Source: Pandoraea anhela (lineage in GTDB: Bacteria; Pseudomonadota; Gammaproteobacteria; Burkholderiales; Burkholderiaceae). Taken from it: DNA of 64,000 nucleotides. The notes under the pieces are model-generated. The model was given only the letters and a program-made list of their open reading frames with translations, was not told the origin of the DNA and did no database searches. The DNA lies in the NCBI RefSeq assembly GCF_902459655.1, contig NZ_CABPSB010000006.1:186001-250000 (forward strand), read 5' to 3'. Position numbers and translations under genes: made by a program. Shown here piece by piece: positions 45,241 to 55,272 of this stretch. Position 1 is the first letter of the stretch; each line of letters begins with the position of its first letter.

Positions 45241-46728
45241 ATGGCCGGTCTCGACTCGGTTCTGGCCACGACACTCGCCCGACGGCTCGACTCATTGCTT
45301 GGCATGGGGCAAGGCGTGTCCTCGACGACCGCCCCCAACGCGATTGCCGGCTCGCAGCCGTCCGGCGACGCGACCTCCGCGCTGGGCGATCTCGCGACCA
45401 AGACCTCGCCCACCGCCGTGGCGCTGGGCAACGCGACATCGCAGCCCGCACCGCGCAACCCCACGCCGATCCAGCAGGCGACGCTCTCCGCCGCCGCCCG
45501 TACTATCGATACGATTCTGCGCCTCGCCCCCGACTCGCCGGGTCCGGTGCAGGCGAGCGCGCCGGTGTGGCCGGCCGCTCCCGGCACGGGCGCACCGGCG
45601 CTCGCGCCGCTGGTCGCCGCTGCGCTCAGGGAAGCGTTGTCGACGAGCGGCCTGTTTTATGAATCGCACCTGTCGCAATGGGCTTCGGGCAGCCGTTCGT
45701 TCGAGCAGTTGCAGGCCGAGCCGCAGCTGCGCTGGCCAGCGTCGGCCAATCTGGCGGCGCAGTTGCGCGCGGCCGGGGCGGACGCCACGCTGCCGGGGCC
45801 CGGTCCTTTGACACGTCTGCTCGGACCTTCGGGCGGCGAAGCGGCCTTTGCGACGGGATGGTCGACGCTGGGTCCCGCCACGGTATCCTCCCCGTTGACG
45901 TTGCCGACGGCCACCCCGAATGCCCTGACGGCGCCTGCCGGCGCGCCGGCGCAAGCGGGGCAAGTAGCGAATGCCGACGCGGCCGACGGTGGCCTGCGCG
46001 CGAGCGCCAATCTGCCCAATACCGCGAACGCGCTGGCGCATGCCGCGAGCGTGGCCCATACGACCAGCAGCGTACTGCCGACGGGGCGCGACGCCGACGC
46101 CGCGCTCGCCGCCGGCGGCACATCGACGACCTCGCAGCAACACGGGGCGGCGGGTGCGATTGCCGCTGTGGCGAACACGCCGGCGGAGAGCGTGACGCTG
46201 GTGCGTCAGCAGCTCGACATGCTGGTCAATCCGCAGTTTCAATGGAACGGCATGGCGTGGCCCGGTGCCCCGATGGCGTGGCAAGTCGAGGAACGCGCGG
46301 GGCAGCACACGCCGGGCGAGGCCGCAGCGCCCTCGACATGGCATACGCACCTGCGTCTGACGTTACCGTCGCTGGGCACCATCGACGTCACGCTCGGCCT
46401 GTCGGGCCAGCAGTTGCAGGCGCGATTGCTGGCCGATTCGACGGCGTCTACGGATGTGTTGTCGAAAGAGGGTGAAGACTTGCGTCAGCGACTGGCGTCC
46501 GTCGGCCTGATTGCGAGTCAGTTGTCGTTCGGCGCGCTGAGCGAGGCGCAAGAGGCTGACGGGGCTGACGGGGCGGCAACGACGCCGGATGCCGCTTCGA
46601 CCGCCGGTGCGGTGGGGCGGGCCAACTCGCAGGCGTCGGTGTCCGATGCCGAGACCGCCCGTTTGTCGGTGCCGACGCCGGTGAGCGATGAGACGTCGAA
46701 TGCGCCGAAGGCAGGAGGTGAGGCATGA
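45241..46728 (+). CDS. FliK-like hook-length control paralogue
   Basis: 495 residues. Residues 1-320 are Ala/Thr/Pro-rich and variable, probably unfolded. The C-terminal domain (about 330-450) has LRLTLPSLGTIDVTLGLSGQ followed by LQARLLADSTASTDVLSK and LRQRLASVGL, the Flg_hook arrangement of FliK. A second, canonical fliK lies at 53552. Its stop overlaps the ATG of the FlhB-C-like gene. Such a pair, a FliK-type domain with a FlhB-tail-like protein, suggests a shared role in export switching; this is inferred. Confidence 0.75.
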   Translation: MAGLDSVLATTLARRLDSLLGMGQGVSSTTAPNAIAGSQPSGDATSALGDLATKTSPTAVALGNATSQPAPRNPTPIQQATLSAAARTIDTILRLAPDSPGPVQASAPVWPAAPGTGAPALAPLVAAALREALSTSGLFYESHLSQWASGSRSFEQLQAEPQLRWPASANLAAQLRAAGADATLPGPGPLTRLLGPSGGEAAFATGWSTLGPATVSSPLTLPTATPNALTAPAGAPAQAGQVANADAADGGLRASANLPNTANALAHAASVAHTTSSVLPTGRDADAALAAGGTSTTSQQHGAAGAIAAVANTPAESVTLVRQQLDMLVNPQFQWNGMAWPGAPMAWQVEERAGQHTPGEAAAPSTWHTHLRLTLPSLGTIDVTLGLSGQQLQARLLADSTASTDVLSKEGEDLRQRLASVGLIASQLSFGALSEAQEADGADGAATTPDAASTAGAVGRANSQASVSDAETARLSVPTPVSDETSNAPKAGGEA

Positions 46729-47111
46729 CGTTGCCACCGGAACGCCGCACCGCCGTCGCGCTCGCATACGGTGCGAAGGACTCGGCGCCTCGCGTTGTCG
46801 CAAAAGGCTATGGCCTGCTCGCCGAGACGATCGTGCGCACCGCGCGCGAGCACGGTTTGTACGTGCATGAATCGCCCGAACTGGTGAGCCTGCTGATGCA
46901 GGTCGATCTCGACCAGCGCATTCCGGCGCAGCTTTATCAGGCGGTAGCCGAATTGCTGGCATGGCTCTACAAACTCGAAGCGGGCCGTGGCGGCAAGCCG
47001 CCCCCGTTGCCGCCGGGCATTCTCCCGCCGGACGTCACGGCCGACGCCGCCGCGTCCACCCCCACCCCCGCTACCGCGACCACCCCGCCCCCATCGACGC
47101 CCGCCGCCTGA
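46725..47111 (+). CDS. FlhB C-terminal-like (FlhX-type) export switch protein
   Basis: 128 residues, no membrane helix. It resembles the cytoplasmic FlhB tail alone: RRTAVALAYGAKDSAPRVVA, KGYGLLAETIVRTAREHGLY and VHESPELVSLLMQVDLDQRI, then PAQLYQAVAELLAWLYKLEA. The autocleavage NPTH motif of full FlhB is absent. The C-terminal 35 residues are Pro/Thr-rich. Known stand-alone FlhB-C proteins can substitute partly for the FlhB tail in substrate switching. Confidence 0.85.
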   Translation: MTLPPERRTAVALAYGAKDSAPRVVAKGYGLLAETIVRTAREHGLYVHESPELVSLLMQVDLDQRIPAQLYQAVAELLAWLYKLEAGRGGKPPPLPPGILPPDVTADAAASTPTPATATTPPPSTPAA

Positions 47112-47204
47112 CAACGTAGGCACCAGGTCTGCAATGCAGGTGCGGCGTGAAGCGTCCGATTTCCGTCCGATCCCTTCGCTGGCGACATGCGCGGGCCGCA
47201 GCAA

Positions 47205-47236
47205 CAAAAAAGCCCCGTCGGCGGACGGGGCTTTCT
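47205..47236 (-). terminator. Bidirectional terminator between FlhB-like gene and fliE
   Basis: Perfect 9-bp GC stem (47211-47219 with 47224-47232). Leftward it runs into six T residues (fliE side); rightward it ends TTTCTC. Confidence 0.85.
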
Positions 47237-47256
47237 CGGGACCGCGACGGCCGGTG

Positions 47257-47592
47257 TCACACCTGCATATTCATCACGGTTGTGTAGGCCGAAACGAGTT
47301 TGTTGCGCACTTGCAGGCTCATCTGGAAGCCGATGTTGGCTTTTTGCATGTCGACCATGACATCGTTGAGCGCGACACCCGGCTCGCCCATTTCAAACGC
47401 CTTCGCCTGCGCTTCCGCACCTTGTTGCGACGCCGACACGCGCTTGAGCGAGGCTTCGAGTTCGGAAGCAAAACCGCCCGTCTTCGACACGGAACCCGCG
47501 CCGGCGCCGGTCGTGCCCATGATCGAGCCCGCCGCCTGCGACGCCACGCCGCCCAGCTTCTGCAGTACCGATTCGATCCCCGGAATGGCCAT
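47257..47592 (-). CDS. fliE: Flagellar hook-basal body protein FliE
   Basis: 111-residue adaptor between the MS ring and the rod. ATG 47592 follows AAGGAT. C-terminal motif [20 protein letters not shown] and [15 protein letters not shown] is the family hallmark; [14 protein letters not shown] lies in the middle. Divergent from fliF. Confidence 0.96.
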   Translation of the reverse strand: MAIPGIESVLQKLGGVASQAAGSIMGTTGAGAGSVSKTGGFASELEASLKRVSASQQGAEAQAKAFEMGEPGVALNDVMVDMQKANIGFQMSLQVRNKLVSAYTTVMNMQV

Positions 47593-47996
47593 GATCCTTA
47601 TCCTTGCTTGTCTCGCCGACGAGACGATGAAGTTGCGGTTGCGACCCGATTTGCCGGCCGATTCACGACCCGGTCGCCCCGGCAATCCGCGAATTCGCGC
47701 AACCCTCGCCGGTTTGCCTTTTATCAGTCACGTCGGAGCTTACCACCGCCTGGCAAGCCCCCAATAGCCTAATTAACGGTAAAAGACCCGCCTAATCCTC
47801 AGAACGATTCCACATTCGCCAACGAATAATCGGGAGCATCGGCATCGTGCGCACCGGGAACCGGATTCTTTCCAATCCTTAAGCCTTTCAGGGACGTGAG
47901 CGCGATGCCAAGCGTATCCGGAGAATTCTGTCGCATGTTAGTGAGCACTTCCACCGCGATGAACGTCATGTCAACGCCCCTGGCGTGGAGCCGCGC
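47593..47996. promoter_or_regulatory. Divergent fliE / fliF promoter region
   Basis: 404 bp, relatively AT-rich around 47765-47795 (TAATTAACGGTAAAAGACC). It must serve two class II flagellar operons and probably binds FlhDC, but I could not assign boxes or hexamers with confidence. Confidence 0.4.
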
Positions 47997-49694
47997 ATGA
48001 ATGCCGCCACCCAGACGGCCGACGTCGCCGCCAAGCAGCCCCTGCTCGCGCAACTGCGCTCGCGCGAGCGCCTGCCGTTGCTCGTCGGCGGTGCGGCTCT
48101 TGTCGCCTTGCTGATCGCCGTCTTCCTGTGGAGCCGCGCCCCCGATTACAAGGTGCTGTACAGCAACCTGAGCGATCGCGACGGTGGCGCCATCATCACC
48201 TCGCTGCAACAGATGAACGTGCCGTACAAGTTCGCCGAGGGCGGCGGCGCCATTCTGGTGCCGGCCGAACAGGTGCACGACGTTCGTCTGCGACTGGCTT
48301 CGCAAGGCCTGCCCAAAGGCGGTCTGGTGGGCTTCGAACTGATGGACAACCAGAAGTTCGGTATCAGCCAGTTCGCCGAGCAGGTCAATTACCAGCGTGC
48401 CCTGGAAGGCGAACTCGCGCGCTCGGTCGAATCGCTCTCCGCCGTGCAGGCCGCTCGCGTGCACCTCGCGATCCCCAAGCCTTCGGTCTTCGTGCGTGAG
48501 CAACAAAAGCCGAGCGCCTCGGTGCTCGTGACCCTCTACCCGGGGCGCGTGCTCGACGATGCGCAAGTCAGCGCCATCGTGCACATGGTCGCGTCGAGCG
48601 TGCCGGAGCTACCGGTCAAGAACGTGACGGTGCTCGATCAGAACGGCAACCTGCTGTCCGCCCAAAGCGGTAACGCGCTGGGTCTGGACGCCAGCCAGCT
48701 CAAGTACGTTCGCGAGCTCGAACAGTCCTACGCCCGCCGCATCGAAGCGATCCTGAATCCGATCGTCGGCGCGGGCAACGTCCATGCCCAGGTCACGGCG
48801 GACGTCGACTTCAATCAGGTCGAACAGACCTCGGAGAACTACAAGCCGAATTCGGGCGAACAAGCGGTACGCAGCCAGCAAAGCAGCGAAGCGTCGCAGG
48901 TCGGCGCGAACGCCGCAGGCGGCGTGCCGGGCGCACTGTCGAACCAGCCGCCGGGGCAGGCCACCGCACCGATCACGCAGCCGCCGCAACAGCAGCAGGC
49001 CGCCCAGCAAGGCGCCGCCACGCCGGGCGCTGCCAGCGCGCCGCAAGGTCCGCGCAGCGATCGCAAGGACGCCACGGTCAACTATGAAGTCGACCGCACG
49101 ATCCGTCACGTGCAGCAAGCCACCGGCGGCCTGAAGCGTCTGTCGGCGGCGATTGTCGTGAACTATCGTCCGGGCACCGACGCAAAGGGCAAGCCCGCGA
49201 TGGTGGCGCTCACGCAAGCCCAGCTCGACCAGATCCAGAATCTGTCGAAGGAAGCCATCGGCTTCTCGGGCCAGCGCGGCGACACGATCAATATCGTCAA
49301 CAGCCCGTTCACGGTCGAGGAAGATCCGGAAGCGAACCTGCCGTGGTGGCGTCAGCGCCAGAACATCGAACTGGCCAAGCAGGTCGGCAAGTGGGTCCTC
49401 ATTGGCCTGATCGGCCTGTATCTGTGGTTCGGTGTGATTCGTCCGGCCATTCGCAAGCACCTGACCCCGCCGCCGCCGGCCGAGCCGACGCTGGCCGGTG
49501 CAGGTGGCGGCGGTGGCGCCGCCGGGGCCGATGGCGTCGACGGCGAGAGTGCTGCCGGCGAAGGCGGCAAGCGCGGCGAAATCAGCGCCTACGAGCGTAA
49601 TTTGCAGTACGCGCGCCAAGTGGCGCGACAGGATCCGAAGATCGTGGCAACGGTAGTCAAAGCATGGGTGGGTGGTGGCGATGAGCGCGGCTGA
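47997..49694 (+). CDS. fliF: Flagellar MS-ring protein FliF
   Basis: 565 residues from ATG 47997, which has GGAG 6 nt upstream; a GTG 12 bp earlier is less likely. Membrane helices near 30-48 and 463-482. Ring-building motifs: VLYSNLSDRDGGAIITSLQQ, then RALEGELARSVESLSAVQAA and RVHLAIPKPSVFVREQQKP. An unstructured Gln/Pro/Ala loop occupies about 300-345. The C-terminal peptide (ISAYERNLQYARQVARQDPK, VVKAWV) is the FliG-binding tail. Heads fliFGHIJK. Confidence 0.97.
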   Translation: MNAATQTADVAAKQPLLAQLRSRERLPLLVGGAALVALLIAVFLWSRAPDYKVLYSNLSDRDGGAIITSLQQMNVPYKFAEGGGAILVPAEQVHDVRLRLASQGLPKGGLVGFELMDNQKFGISQFAEQVNYQRALEGELARSVESLSAVQAARVHLAIPKPSVFVREQQKPSASVLVTLYPGRVLDDAQVSAIVHMVASSVPELPVKNVTVLDQNGNLLSAQSGNALGLDASQLKYVRELEQSYARRIEAILNPIVGAGNVHAQVTADVDFNQVEQTSENYKPNSGEQAVRSQQSSEASQVGANAAGGVPGALSNQPPGQATAPITQPPQQQQAAQQGAATPGAASAPQGPRSDRKDATVNYEVDRTIRHVQQATGGLKRLSAAIVVNYRPGTDAKGKPAMVALTQAQLDQIQNLSKEAIGFSGQRGDTINIVNSPFTVEEDPEANLPWWRQRQNIELAKQVGKWVLIGLIGLYLWFGVIRPAIRKHLTPPPPAEPTLAGAGGGGGAAGADGVDGESAAGEGGKRGEISAYERNLQYARQVARQDPKIVATVVKAWVGGGDERG

Positions 49695-50679
49695 GGGACT
49701 CCAACGCAGCGCCATCCTCCTGATGTCGCTGGGCGAAGATGAAGCGGCCGAGGTCTTCAAGTACCTCGCACCGCGCGAAGTGCAGAAGCTCGGCGCGGCG
49801 ATGGCCTCGCTGCGTCAGGTCACGCGCGATCAGATCGCGGACGTGTTGCAGGATTTCGTGCTCGAAGCCGAACAGCATTCGGCGCTGTCGCTCGATTCGT
49901 CCGAATACATTCGCTCGGTGCTCAACAAGGCGCTCGGCAACGACAAGGCGGCCGGCCTGATCGAGCGGATTCTGCAAGGCGGCGACACCAGCGGCATCGA
50001 AGGCCTGAAGTGGATGGATTCGAACGCCGTGGCCGAACTGATTCGCCACGAGCACCCGCAGATCATCGCCACGATTCTCGTACACCTCGACCGCGATCAG
50101 GCCTCGGAAGTGCTCGCGCTCTTCACCGAGCGTCTGCGCAACGACGTGGTGCTGCGTATCGCCACGCTCGACGGCATTCAGCCGGCCGCGTTGCGCGAGC
50201 TCAACGATGTGTTGACGAAACTGCTCTCGGGCAGCGAAAACATCAAGCGCAGCCCGATGGGCGGCGTGCGTACCGCAGCGGAAATCCTCAACTATCTGGG
50301 CGGCGTGCACGAAGAGTCCGTCATCGAAGCCGTGCGCAATTACGACTCGGACCTCGCGGCGAAGATCGTCGAAGAGATGTTCGTGTTCGAGAATCTGCTC
50401 GAAGTGGAAGACCGCAGCATTCAGGTGCTGCTCAAGGAAATCGAATCCGAGTCGCTCATCATCGCGCTCAAGGGCGCGCCAGCCGAGCTTCGCGAGAAGT
50501 TCTTCAAGAACATGTCGGCCCGCGCGGCCGAACTGTTGCGCGAAGACCTCGAATCGCGCGGCCCGGTGCGTGTCTCGGAAGTCGAAGCCGAACAGAAGAA
50601 GGTGCTGCAAGTCGTGCGGCGGCTGGCCGATCAGGGCGCCATCATGATCGGCGGCCGCGGCGACGACGCGTACGTGTAA
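49681..50679 (+). CDS. fliG: Flagellar motor switch protein FliG
   Basis: 332 residues. ATG 49681 overlaps the fliF end by 14 bp; a GTG 9 bp upstream is an alternative start. Motifs: QRSAILLMSLGEDEAAEVFK, the central EHPQIIATILVHL (EHPQ) near 125, and the torque helix region LRNDVVLRIATLD. The charged C-terminal ridge NMSARAAELLREDLESRGPV is intact. C-ring part touching the stators. Confidence 0.97.
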   Translation: MSAAEGLQRSAILLMSLGEDEAAEVFKYLAPREVQKLGAAMASLRQVTRDQIADVLQDFVLEAEQHSALSLDSSEYIRSVLNKALGNDKAAGLIERILQGGDTSGIEGLKWMDSNAVAELIRHEHPQIIATILVHLDRDQASEVLALFTERLRNDVVLRIATLDGIQPAALRELNDVLTKLLSGSENIKRSPMGGVRTAAEILNYLGGVHEESVIEAVRNYDSDLAAKIVEEMFVFENLLEVEDRSIQVLLKEIESESLIIALKGAPAELREKFFKNMSARAAELLREDLESRGPVRVSEVEAEQKKVLQVVRRLADQGAIMIGGRGDDAYV

Positions 50680-50698
50680 CGCAACGGGGCCCTCGCGT

Positions 50699-51358
50699 AT
50701 GTCGACCATCATCCCGAAAGAACGCCTCTCCGCCTGGCAACGCTGGGAGATGGCGTCGTTCGACCCGCCGCCGCCCCCGCCACCGCCGCAACCCAGAGCG
50801 CCCAGCCCGCTCGACGACCCCGCGCTCGCGGAGCAGATCGCTGCGTGGCGCGAGCAAGCGCGCGCCGAGGGCCACGCCCAAGGCTACGCCGCCGGCCATG
50901 CCGAGGGTTATGCCGCCGGTCAGGCAGCCGGCCGGCACGAAGTCGACACGCGCGCCGCACAACTCGCCGACATCGCCCACGGTTTCGGCGACGCCGTGAA
51001 CGCCATCGATCGCGAGGTCGCCGAGCCGCTGCTCGGACTGGCGCTCGATATCGCGCGTCAGACCCTGCATCAAACGCTCGCGATCCGCCCGGAAACGCTG
51101 CTGCCGATCGTGCGCGAGCTGCTCACCAACGATCCGCTGACCGGCTCGCCGCGCCTGCTGCTCAATCCGGAAGACATCGAACTCGTCGAGTCGCACGTCG
51201 GTGCGGAATTGCGCGCCGCCGGCTGGACCGTGCGCGCCGATCCCGCCATCGAACGCGGCGGCTGCAAGGCCGAAGCGGCCAGCGGCGAAGTCGACGCCAC
51301 CATCGCCACCCGCTGGCAGCGCGTGATGGCCGCACTGGGCAAGGATCTGCCGTGGTGA
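50699..51358 (+). CDS. fliH: Flagellar assembly protein FliH
   Basis: 219-residue regulator of the FliI ATPase. Eight consecutive prolines follow residue 22. A glycine-repeat helix lies near 55-80 ([18 protein letters not shown]), the hallmark of FliH, and the C-terminal V-ATPase subunit E-like domain ends with a Trp. Stop overlaps the fliI GTG. Confidence 0.93.
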   Translation: MSTIIPKERLSAWQRWEMASFDPPPPPPPPQPRAPSPLDDPALAEQIAAWREQARAEGHAQGYAAGHAEGYAAGQAAGRHEVDTRAAQLADIAHGFGDAVNAIDREVAEPLLGLALDIARQTLHQTLAIRPETLLPIVRELLTNDPLTGSPRLLLNPEDIELVESHVGAELRAAGWTVRADPAIERGGCKAEAASGEVDATIATRWQRVMAALGKDLPW

Positions 51359-53067
51359 ACACCGAACTCACCCCACTCGCCGCGCATGCGCCGGTGCTGC
51401 CAGGCACCGGGAATACGCACGACACGGCACCGTCGTCTGCGCCGATCCCGGCCAACGACGGCACCTCGCCGTCCGTGCGACTGTGGGATGAGATCGATAC
51501 GAACGCGCACACGGCGCAGGCGGGTGCGCTGCAACCCGACGATCACGACAGCGATCACGACGGCGATCACGACGGCGATGTCGGCGCAGACACCGCCACC
51601 GCGGTCGGTGTTGCGCCGAAGGCGGCGGGCGCGGCGGCACATCACGCACATAACGCCCTGAACCCGCGTGAAATTGCCCGCGACGCCCATCTGCGCCACT
51701 GGCAGAACGCGCTCCGGGAGCGCATCGCCCACGTTCACGCCATCGAGCCGACACGTCGCTGCGGCCGTCTCACGCGCGCCGCCGGGCTGGTGCTCGAAGC
51801 CGTCGGCCTGCGTCTGCCGGTCGGCGCCGGTTGCCTCATCGAACTGCCCGTGCACGATGCCTCGCGCGAACCGGCCACGGCCGAAGCCGAGGTCGTCGGT
51901 TTTGGCGGCGACCGTCTCTTTCTCATGCCGCAAACGGAAGTCGCGGGGCTGCTGCCGGGCGCGCGCGTGTTCCCCATGGAACCCGCCCCCGACGGCCCGC
52001 TGCCCTCGCAACGTCACAACGGCAAGCGTCTGCCCGTGGGCGAAGCGCTGCTCGGCCGTGTGGTCGACGCCGCCGGCCGCCCGCTCGACGACTTCGGCCC
52101 GCTCGGCATGACCGACAGCGCCTCGCTCGCCTCGGTGCCGATCAATCCGCTGGGCCGCGCCCCCATCGAATCGGTGCTCGATGTCGGCGTGCGCGCCATC
52201 AATTCGCTGCTCACCGTGGGACGCGGCCAACGCATGGGCCTGTTCGCAGGCTCGGGCGTCGGCAAGAGCGTGCTGCTCGGCATGATGGCCCGCTTCACGC
52301 AGGCCGAAGTCATCGTCGTGGGTCTGATCGGCGAACGTGGCCGCGAAGTGAAGGATTTCATCGAGAACATTCTGGGGCCGGACGGCCTGGCGCGCTCCGT
52401 CGTCGTGGCCGCGCCGGCGGGCGTCTCGCCGCTGCTGCGCTTGCAGGGCGCGGCCTACGCCACCACGCTGGCCGAGTACTTCCGCGATCAGGGCAAAGAC
52501 GTGCTGCTGATCATGGATTCGCTCACCCGTTACGCCATGGCGCAGCGTGAAATCGCGCTCGCCATCGGTGAGCCGCCGGCCACGAAGGGTTATCCGCCTT
52601 CCGTGTTCGCCAAGCTGCCGGCGCTCGTCGAGCGCGCCGGCAACGGCCCGGACGGCGGCGGCTCGATCACGGCGTTCTACACCGTGCTGACCGAAGGCGA
52701 CGACCAGCAAGACCCGATTGCCGACTCCGCGCGCGCCATTCTCGACGGCCACATCGTGCTGTCGCGCCAGCTTGCCGAGTCGGGTCACTACCCCGCCATC
52801 GACATCGAACAATCGATCAGCCGTGCCATGGCCGCGCTCATCGACGACGCCCAGTTCGATACCGTGCGCCGCTTCAAGCAGATGCTGTCTCGCTACCAGC
52901 GCAACCGCGACCTCATCAACGTGGGCGCATACGCACCGGGCAGCGACCCGATGCTCGATCAGGCGATCGAGCTCTATCCCCGACTCGAGAGCTTCCTGCA
53001 ACAGGGCATGCGCGAGCGGGCCAGTTATCCGGACGCCGTGCAGCAGTTGCGCGGCCTGTTCCACTAA
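51355..53067 (+). CDS. fliI: Flagellar export ATPase FliI with long N-terminal extension
   Basis: 570 residues if GTG 51355 (overlapping the fliH TGA) is the start; GTG 51352 adds one residue. The catalytic part is standard: [11 protein letters not shown] (Walker A) near 300, [39 protein letters not shown] (Walker B) and a C-terminal helical domain. About 105 residues precede the usual FliI start ([12 protein letters not shown]). This extension holds an Asp/His tract ([14 protein letters not shown], near 62-75) encoded by three tandem 12-bp units at 51541-51576. Enteric FliI is about 456 residues. Confidence 0.95.
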   Translation: MNTELTPLAAHAPVLPGTGNTHDTAPSSAPIPANDGTSPSVRLWDEIDTNAHTAQAGALQPDDHDSDHDGDHDGDVGADTATAVGVAPKAAGAAAHHAHNALNPREIARDAHLRHWQNALRERIAHVHAIEPTRRCGRLTRAAGLVLEAVGLRLPVGAGCLIELPVHDASREPATAEAEVVGFGGDRLFLMPQTEVAGLLPGARVFPMEPAPDGPLPSQRHNGKRLPVGEALLGRVVDAAGRPLDDFGPLGMTDSASLASVPINPLGRAPIESVLDVGVRAINSLLTVGRGQRMGLFAGSGVGKSVLLGMMARFTQAEVIVVGLIGERGREVKDFIENILGPDGLARSVVVAAPAGVSPLLRLQGAAYATTLAEYFRDQGKDVLLIMDSLTRYAMAQREIALAIGEPPATKGYPPSVFAKLPALVERAGNGPDGGGSITAFYTVLTEGDDQQDPIADSARAILDGHIVLSRQLAESGHYPAIDIEQSISRAMAALIDDAQFDTVRRFKQMLSRYQRNRDLINVGAYAPGSDPMLDQAIELYPRLESFLQQGMRERASYPDAVQQLRGLFH

Positions 53068-53079
53068 TCGGAGGCGGCC

Positions 53080-53532
53080 ATGAATTCCACCCTGCCCCTC
53101 AAGTTGCTCATCGAACTCGCCCAGAAGGACGTGGACGAAGCGGCGCGCCTGCTCGGCGAGCGTCAGACGCAACGCGCGGAAGTCGAGCGTCAGCTCGAAG
53201 CGCTGCGTCAGTATCGTCACGAATACCGTACGCGCATGCAGACGGCGACGATTCAGGGCATGGCGGGCTGCGACTGGCGCAACTTCCAGCAATTCATCGA
53301 TACACTCGACACCGCCATCGGACAGCAGGCCATGCTGCTCCAGCAGGCGGAAGAGCGTCTGGCGGCAGCGCGCCGCGAATGGCAGGCGCAGCAGCGCCGG
53401 CTGAACTCCTTCGGCACGCTCGCTTCGCGCGAACAAGCCCGCACCGCCCTGCGGGTGGCGCGTCGCGAGCAGAAGGAAAACGACGAGTACGCCGCGCGCA
53501 GCCTGCGCCGTCGTGCCGAATCCCCGATTTGA
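53080..53532 (+). CDS. fliJ: Flagellar export chaperone FliJ
   Basis: 150-residue antiparallel coiled coil, ATG 53080 after GGAGGC. Pattern LKLLIELAQKDVDEAARLLG at the N-terminus and many Glu/Arg/Gln heptads match FliJ, the central stalk of the export ATPase. It follows fliI by 12 bp. Confidence 0.93.
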   Translation: MNSTLPLKLLIELAQKDVDEAARLLGERQTQRAEVERQLEALRQYRHEYRTRMQTATIQGMAGCDWRNFQQFIDTLDTAIGQQAMLLQQAEERLAAARREWQAQQRRLNSFGTLASREQARTALRVARREQKENDEYAARSLRRRAESPI

Positions 53533-53551
53533 AGGAATAGGTGAGCCCACT

Positions 53552-55003
53552 ATGTCGATTCTGAGCTTCCTGACCGATGCCGCCAGCGCCGCCGCGCAGG
53601 CCGTGAACGGAAACAACCGCGCCGGATCGTCGAACAACGACGACGCCGGCGCACTGCCCTTCGCCGCCGTGCTCTCGCAACAGACGCGTCAAACCGTCCA
53701 GCCGAGCGCCGCCGGCACGAACAACAACGCCACGCAGGCCAATCAGACGAATTCGTCCGATGCCGCGAACGGCAGCACCAAGTCGGCGGATAACGCGTCG
53801 AACAGTCAGACCGCGCAGGCAGGCCAGACCGGGCAGTCGGGGCAGTCAGGGCAAACGAGCGCTTCGAACAAACCTTCGAAGTCCAATACCGACAACAGCC
53901 AGGACGACGAAGACGACGCACAGGCGAGCGCCGCCCCCGGCGACCCGGCCGCTGCGCTGGCCGTCGCCCTCGCCGCAATGAACAACGCGCCGTTGCAAAT
54001 CACGACGCCGGCCGCCGCGCCCACCACCGCGGCCGACGCCACCGTCACCGACGGCAAGCCCGGCGGCACGGGAGCGGCCATCACGGCAGCCGTCGCCGGC
54101 GCGATGCAGGCCGCCGGCGCCGCCCAACTGACCGGCCAGCCGCCGGCAGGCGCCGATACCGCGACCGACGCCAAGGCAACGACCACGGCAACCGCCTCCG
54201 GCACACCGGCAAAGGGCACGTTAACGCCCGCGGCCGCCACGACCAGCCCGACGGGCGGCATCTCGCTCGACGCGCTGGCGAAGAACGCCACCGCCGCCCA
54301 AACCGCGACGACGGCGCAGCCGGCGGCCACCGACGCAAAGGCTGCGCTGCTCGCGGGCACCGACGCGCAGACGGCGCAACGCATGGCCGACGCCCTCGCG
54401 CAGGCGCAGGGCAACCGCGACGCCGCCTCGCAGGCCATCACTGCCGCGACGCAGGCGGCTGCCCAGGCCGCCCAGACGGCAACGCCCGCCATCGACGCCC
54501 AACCGCAGTTGCAAGCCCAGGCCAATCTGCCCGCCGCCCTGGCGCTGAATGCGCGCGTCGGCACACAGGACTGGAACAACCAGCTCTCGCAGCAAGTGGT
54601 GTGGCTCTCCGGCGCCCATGCCCAAACGGCGCAACTGAGCCTGAATCCGCCGGATCTCGGTCCGCTGCACGTGGTGCTGAACGTGGCGAACGATTCGGCG
54701 CAGGCGATGTTCGTCTCGCAACACGCCGCCGTTCGCGACGCCGTACAGGCTGCGCTGCCGCAATTGCGTGAAAGTCTTGCCAACAACGGCATCGCGCTGG
54801 GTAACGCGACGGTGAGCAGCGACAGCTCGCAACAACAGGCGTTCGCCCAGCAGGGCGCAAACGGCAATGGCAACGGAAACGGCAATAGCGGCAACGGACG
54901 TGGCACGCCGGGCTTCGGCCAGACGGCGGACGACGCCGCCATCGCCACGACGGTGAACGTGCCGGTGCGCGCGAGCAACGGCTTCGTCGACACGTTCGCG
55001 TAA
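53552..55003 (+). CDS. fliK: Flagellar hook-length control protein FliK
   Basis: 483 residues from ATG 53552 (GGTGAG upstream). Long Ala/Thr/Gln-rich ruler region, then the Flg_hook domain near 340-440 with AQTAQLSLNPPDLGPLHVVL and DAVQAALPQLRESLANNGI. The tail has NGNGNGNSGNG repeats. Secreted ruler that triggers the FlhB switch. The ruler region is rich in low-complexity repeats and likely length-variable between strains. Confidence 0.93.
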   Translation: MSILSFLTDAASAAAQAVNGNNRAGSSNNDDAGALPFAAVLSQQTRQTVQPSAAGTNNNATQANQTNSSDAANGSTKSADNASNSQTAQAGQTGQSGQSGQTSASNKPSKSNTDNSQDDEDDAQASAAPGDPAAALAVALAAMNNAPLQITTPAAAPTTAADATVTDGKPGGTGAAITAAVAGAMQAAGAAQLTGQPPAGADTATDAKATTTATASGTPAKGTLTPAAATTSPTGGISLDALAKNATAAQTATTAQPAATDAKAALLAGTDAQTAQRMADALAQAQGNRDAASQAITAATQAAAQAAQTATPAIDAQPQLQAQANLPAALALNARVGTQDWNNQLSQQVVWLSGAHAQTAQLSLNPPDLGPLHVVLNVANDSAQAMFVSQHAAVRDAVQAALPQLRESLANNGIALGNATVSSDSSQQQAFAQQGANGNGNGNGNSGNGRGTPGFGQTADDAAIATTVNVPVRASNGFVDTFA

Positions 55004-55018
55004 TCGCGTAAGCGTGCC

Positions 55019-55052
55019 CGAGACCCCGGCGCCCCAGCGCCGGACCGTCTCG
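55019..55052 (+). terminator. Long hairpin between fliK and fliL
   Basis: Stem of CGAGAC/GTCTCG outside CCGGCGC/GCGCCGG, loop CCCA, followed by AAAACC. It probably ends or attenuates the fliFGHIJK transcript, though there is no T-run. The 269-bp gap that follows is otherwise featureless. Confidence 0.45.
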
Positions 55053-55272
55053 AAAACCGGCACGAACAACGGGCCTCCATGGCGTTGCGCGCCCGCTCCG
55101 CCGGCCTCTACGGGCCGCGACCGGGTGACGCACCGCATCATGGCGCCCTAAAGCAAGCGGGTTTTTCTGCCGTTAAGACAAAGACGCGAGTTAAACGCGA
55201 TTGTCCCTTCTTTTCGGCCGATCACCCCGTGGCGGGTTAGCCGACAATCATTACCCAATAGCAGGCGAATAC

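Noticed and set aside
51070-53637. 855-codon antisense frame over fliI
   Set aside because: Shadow of fliI; no domain, no start signal, and it crosses several real genes.
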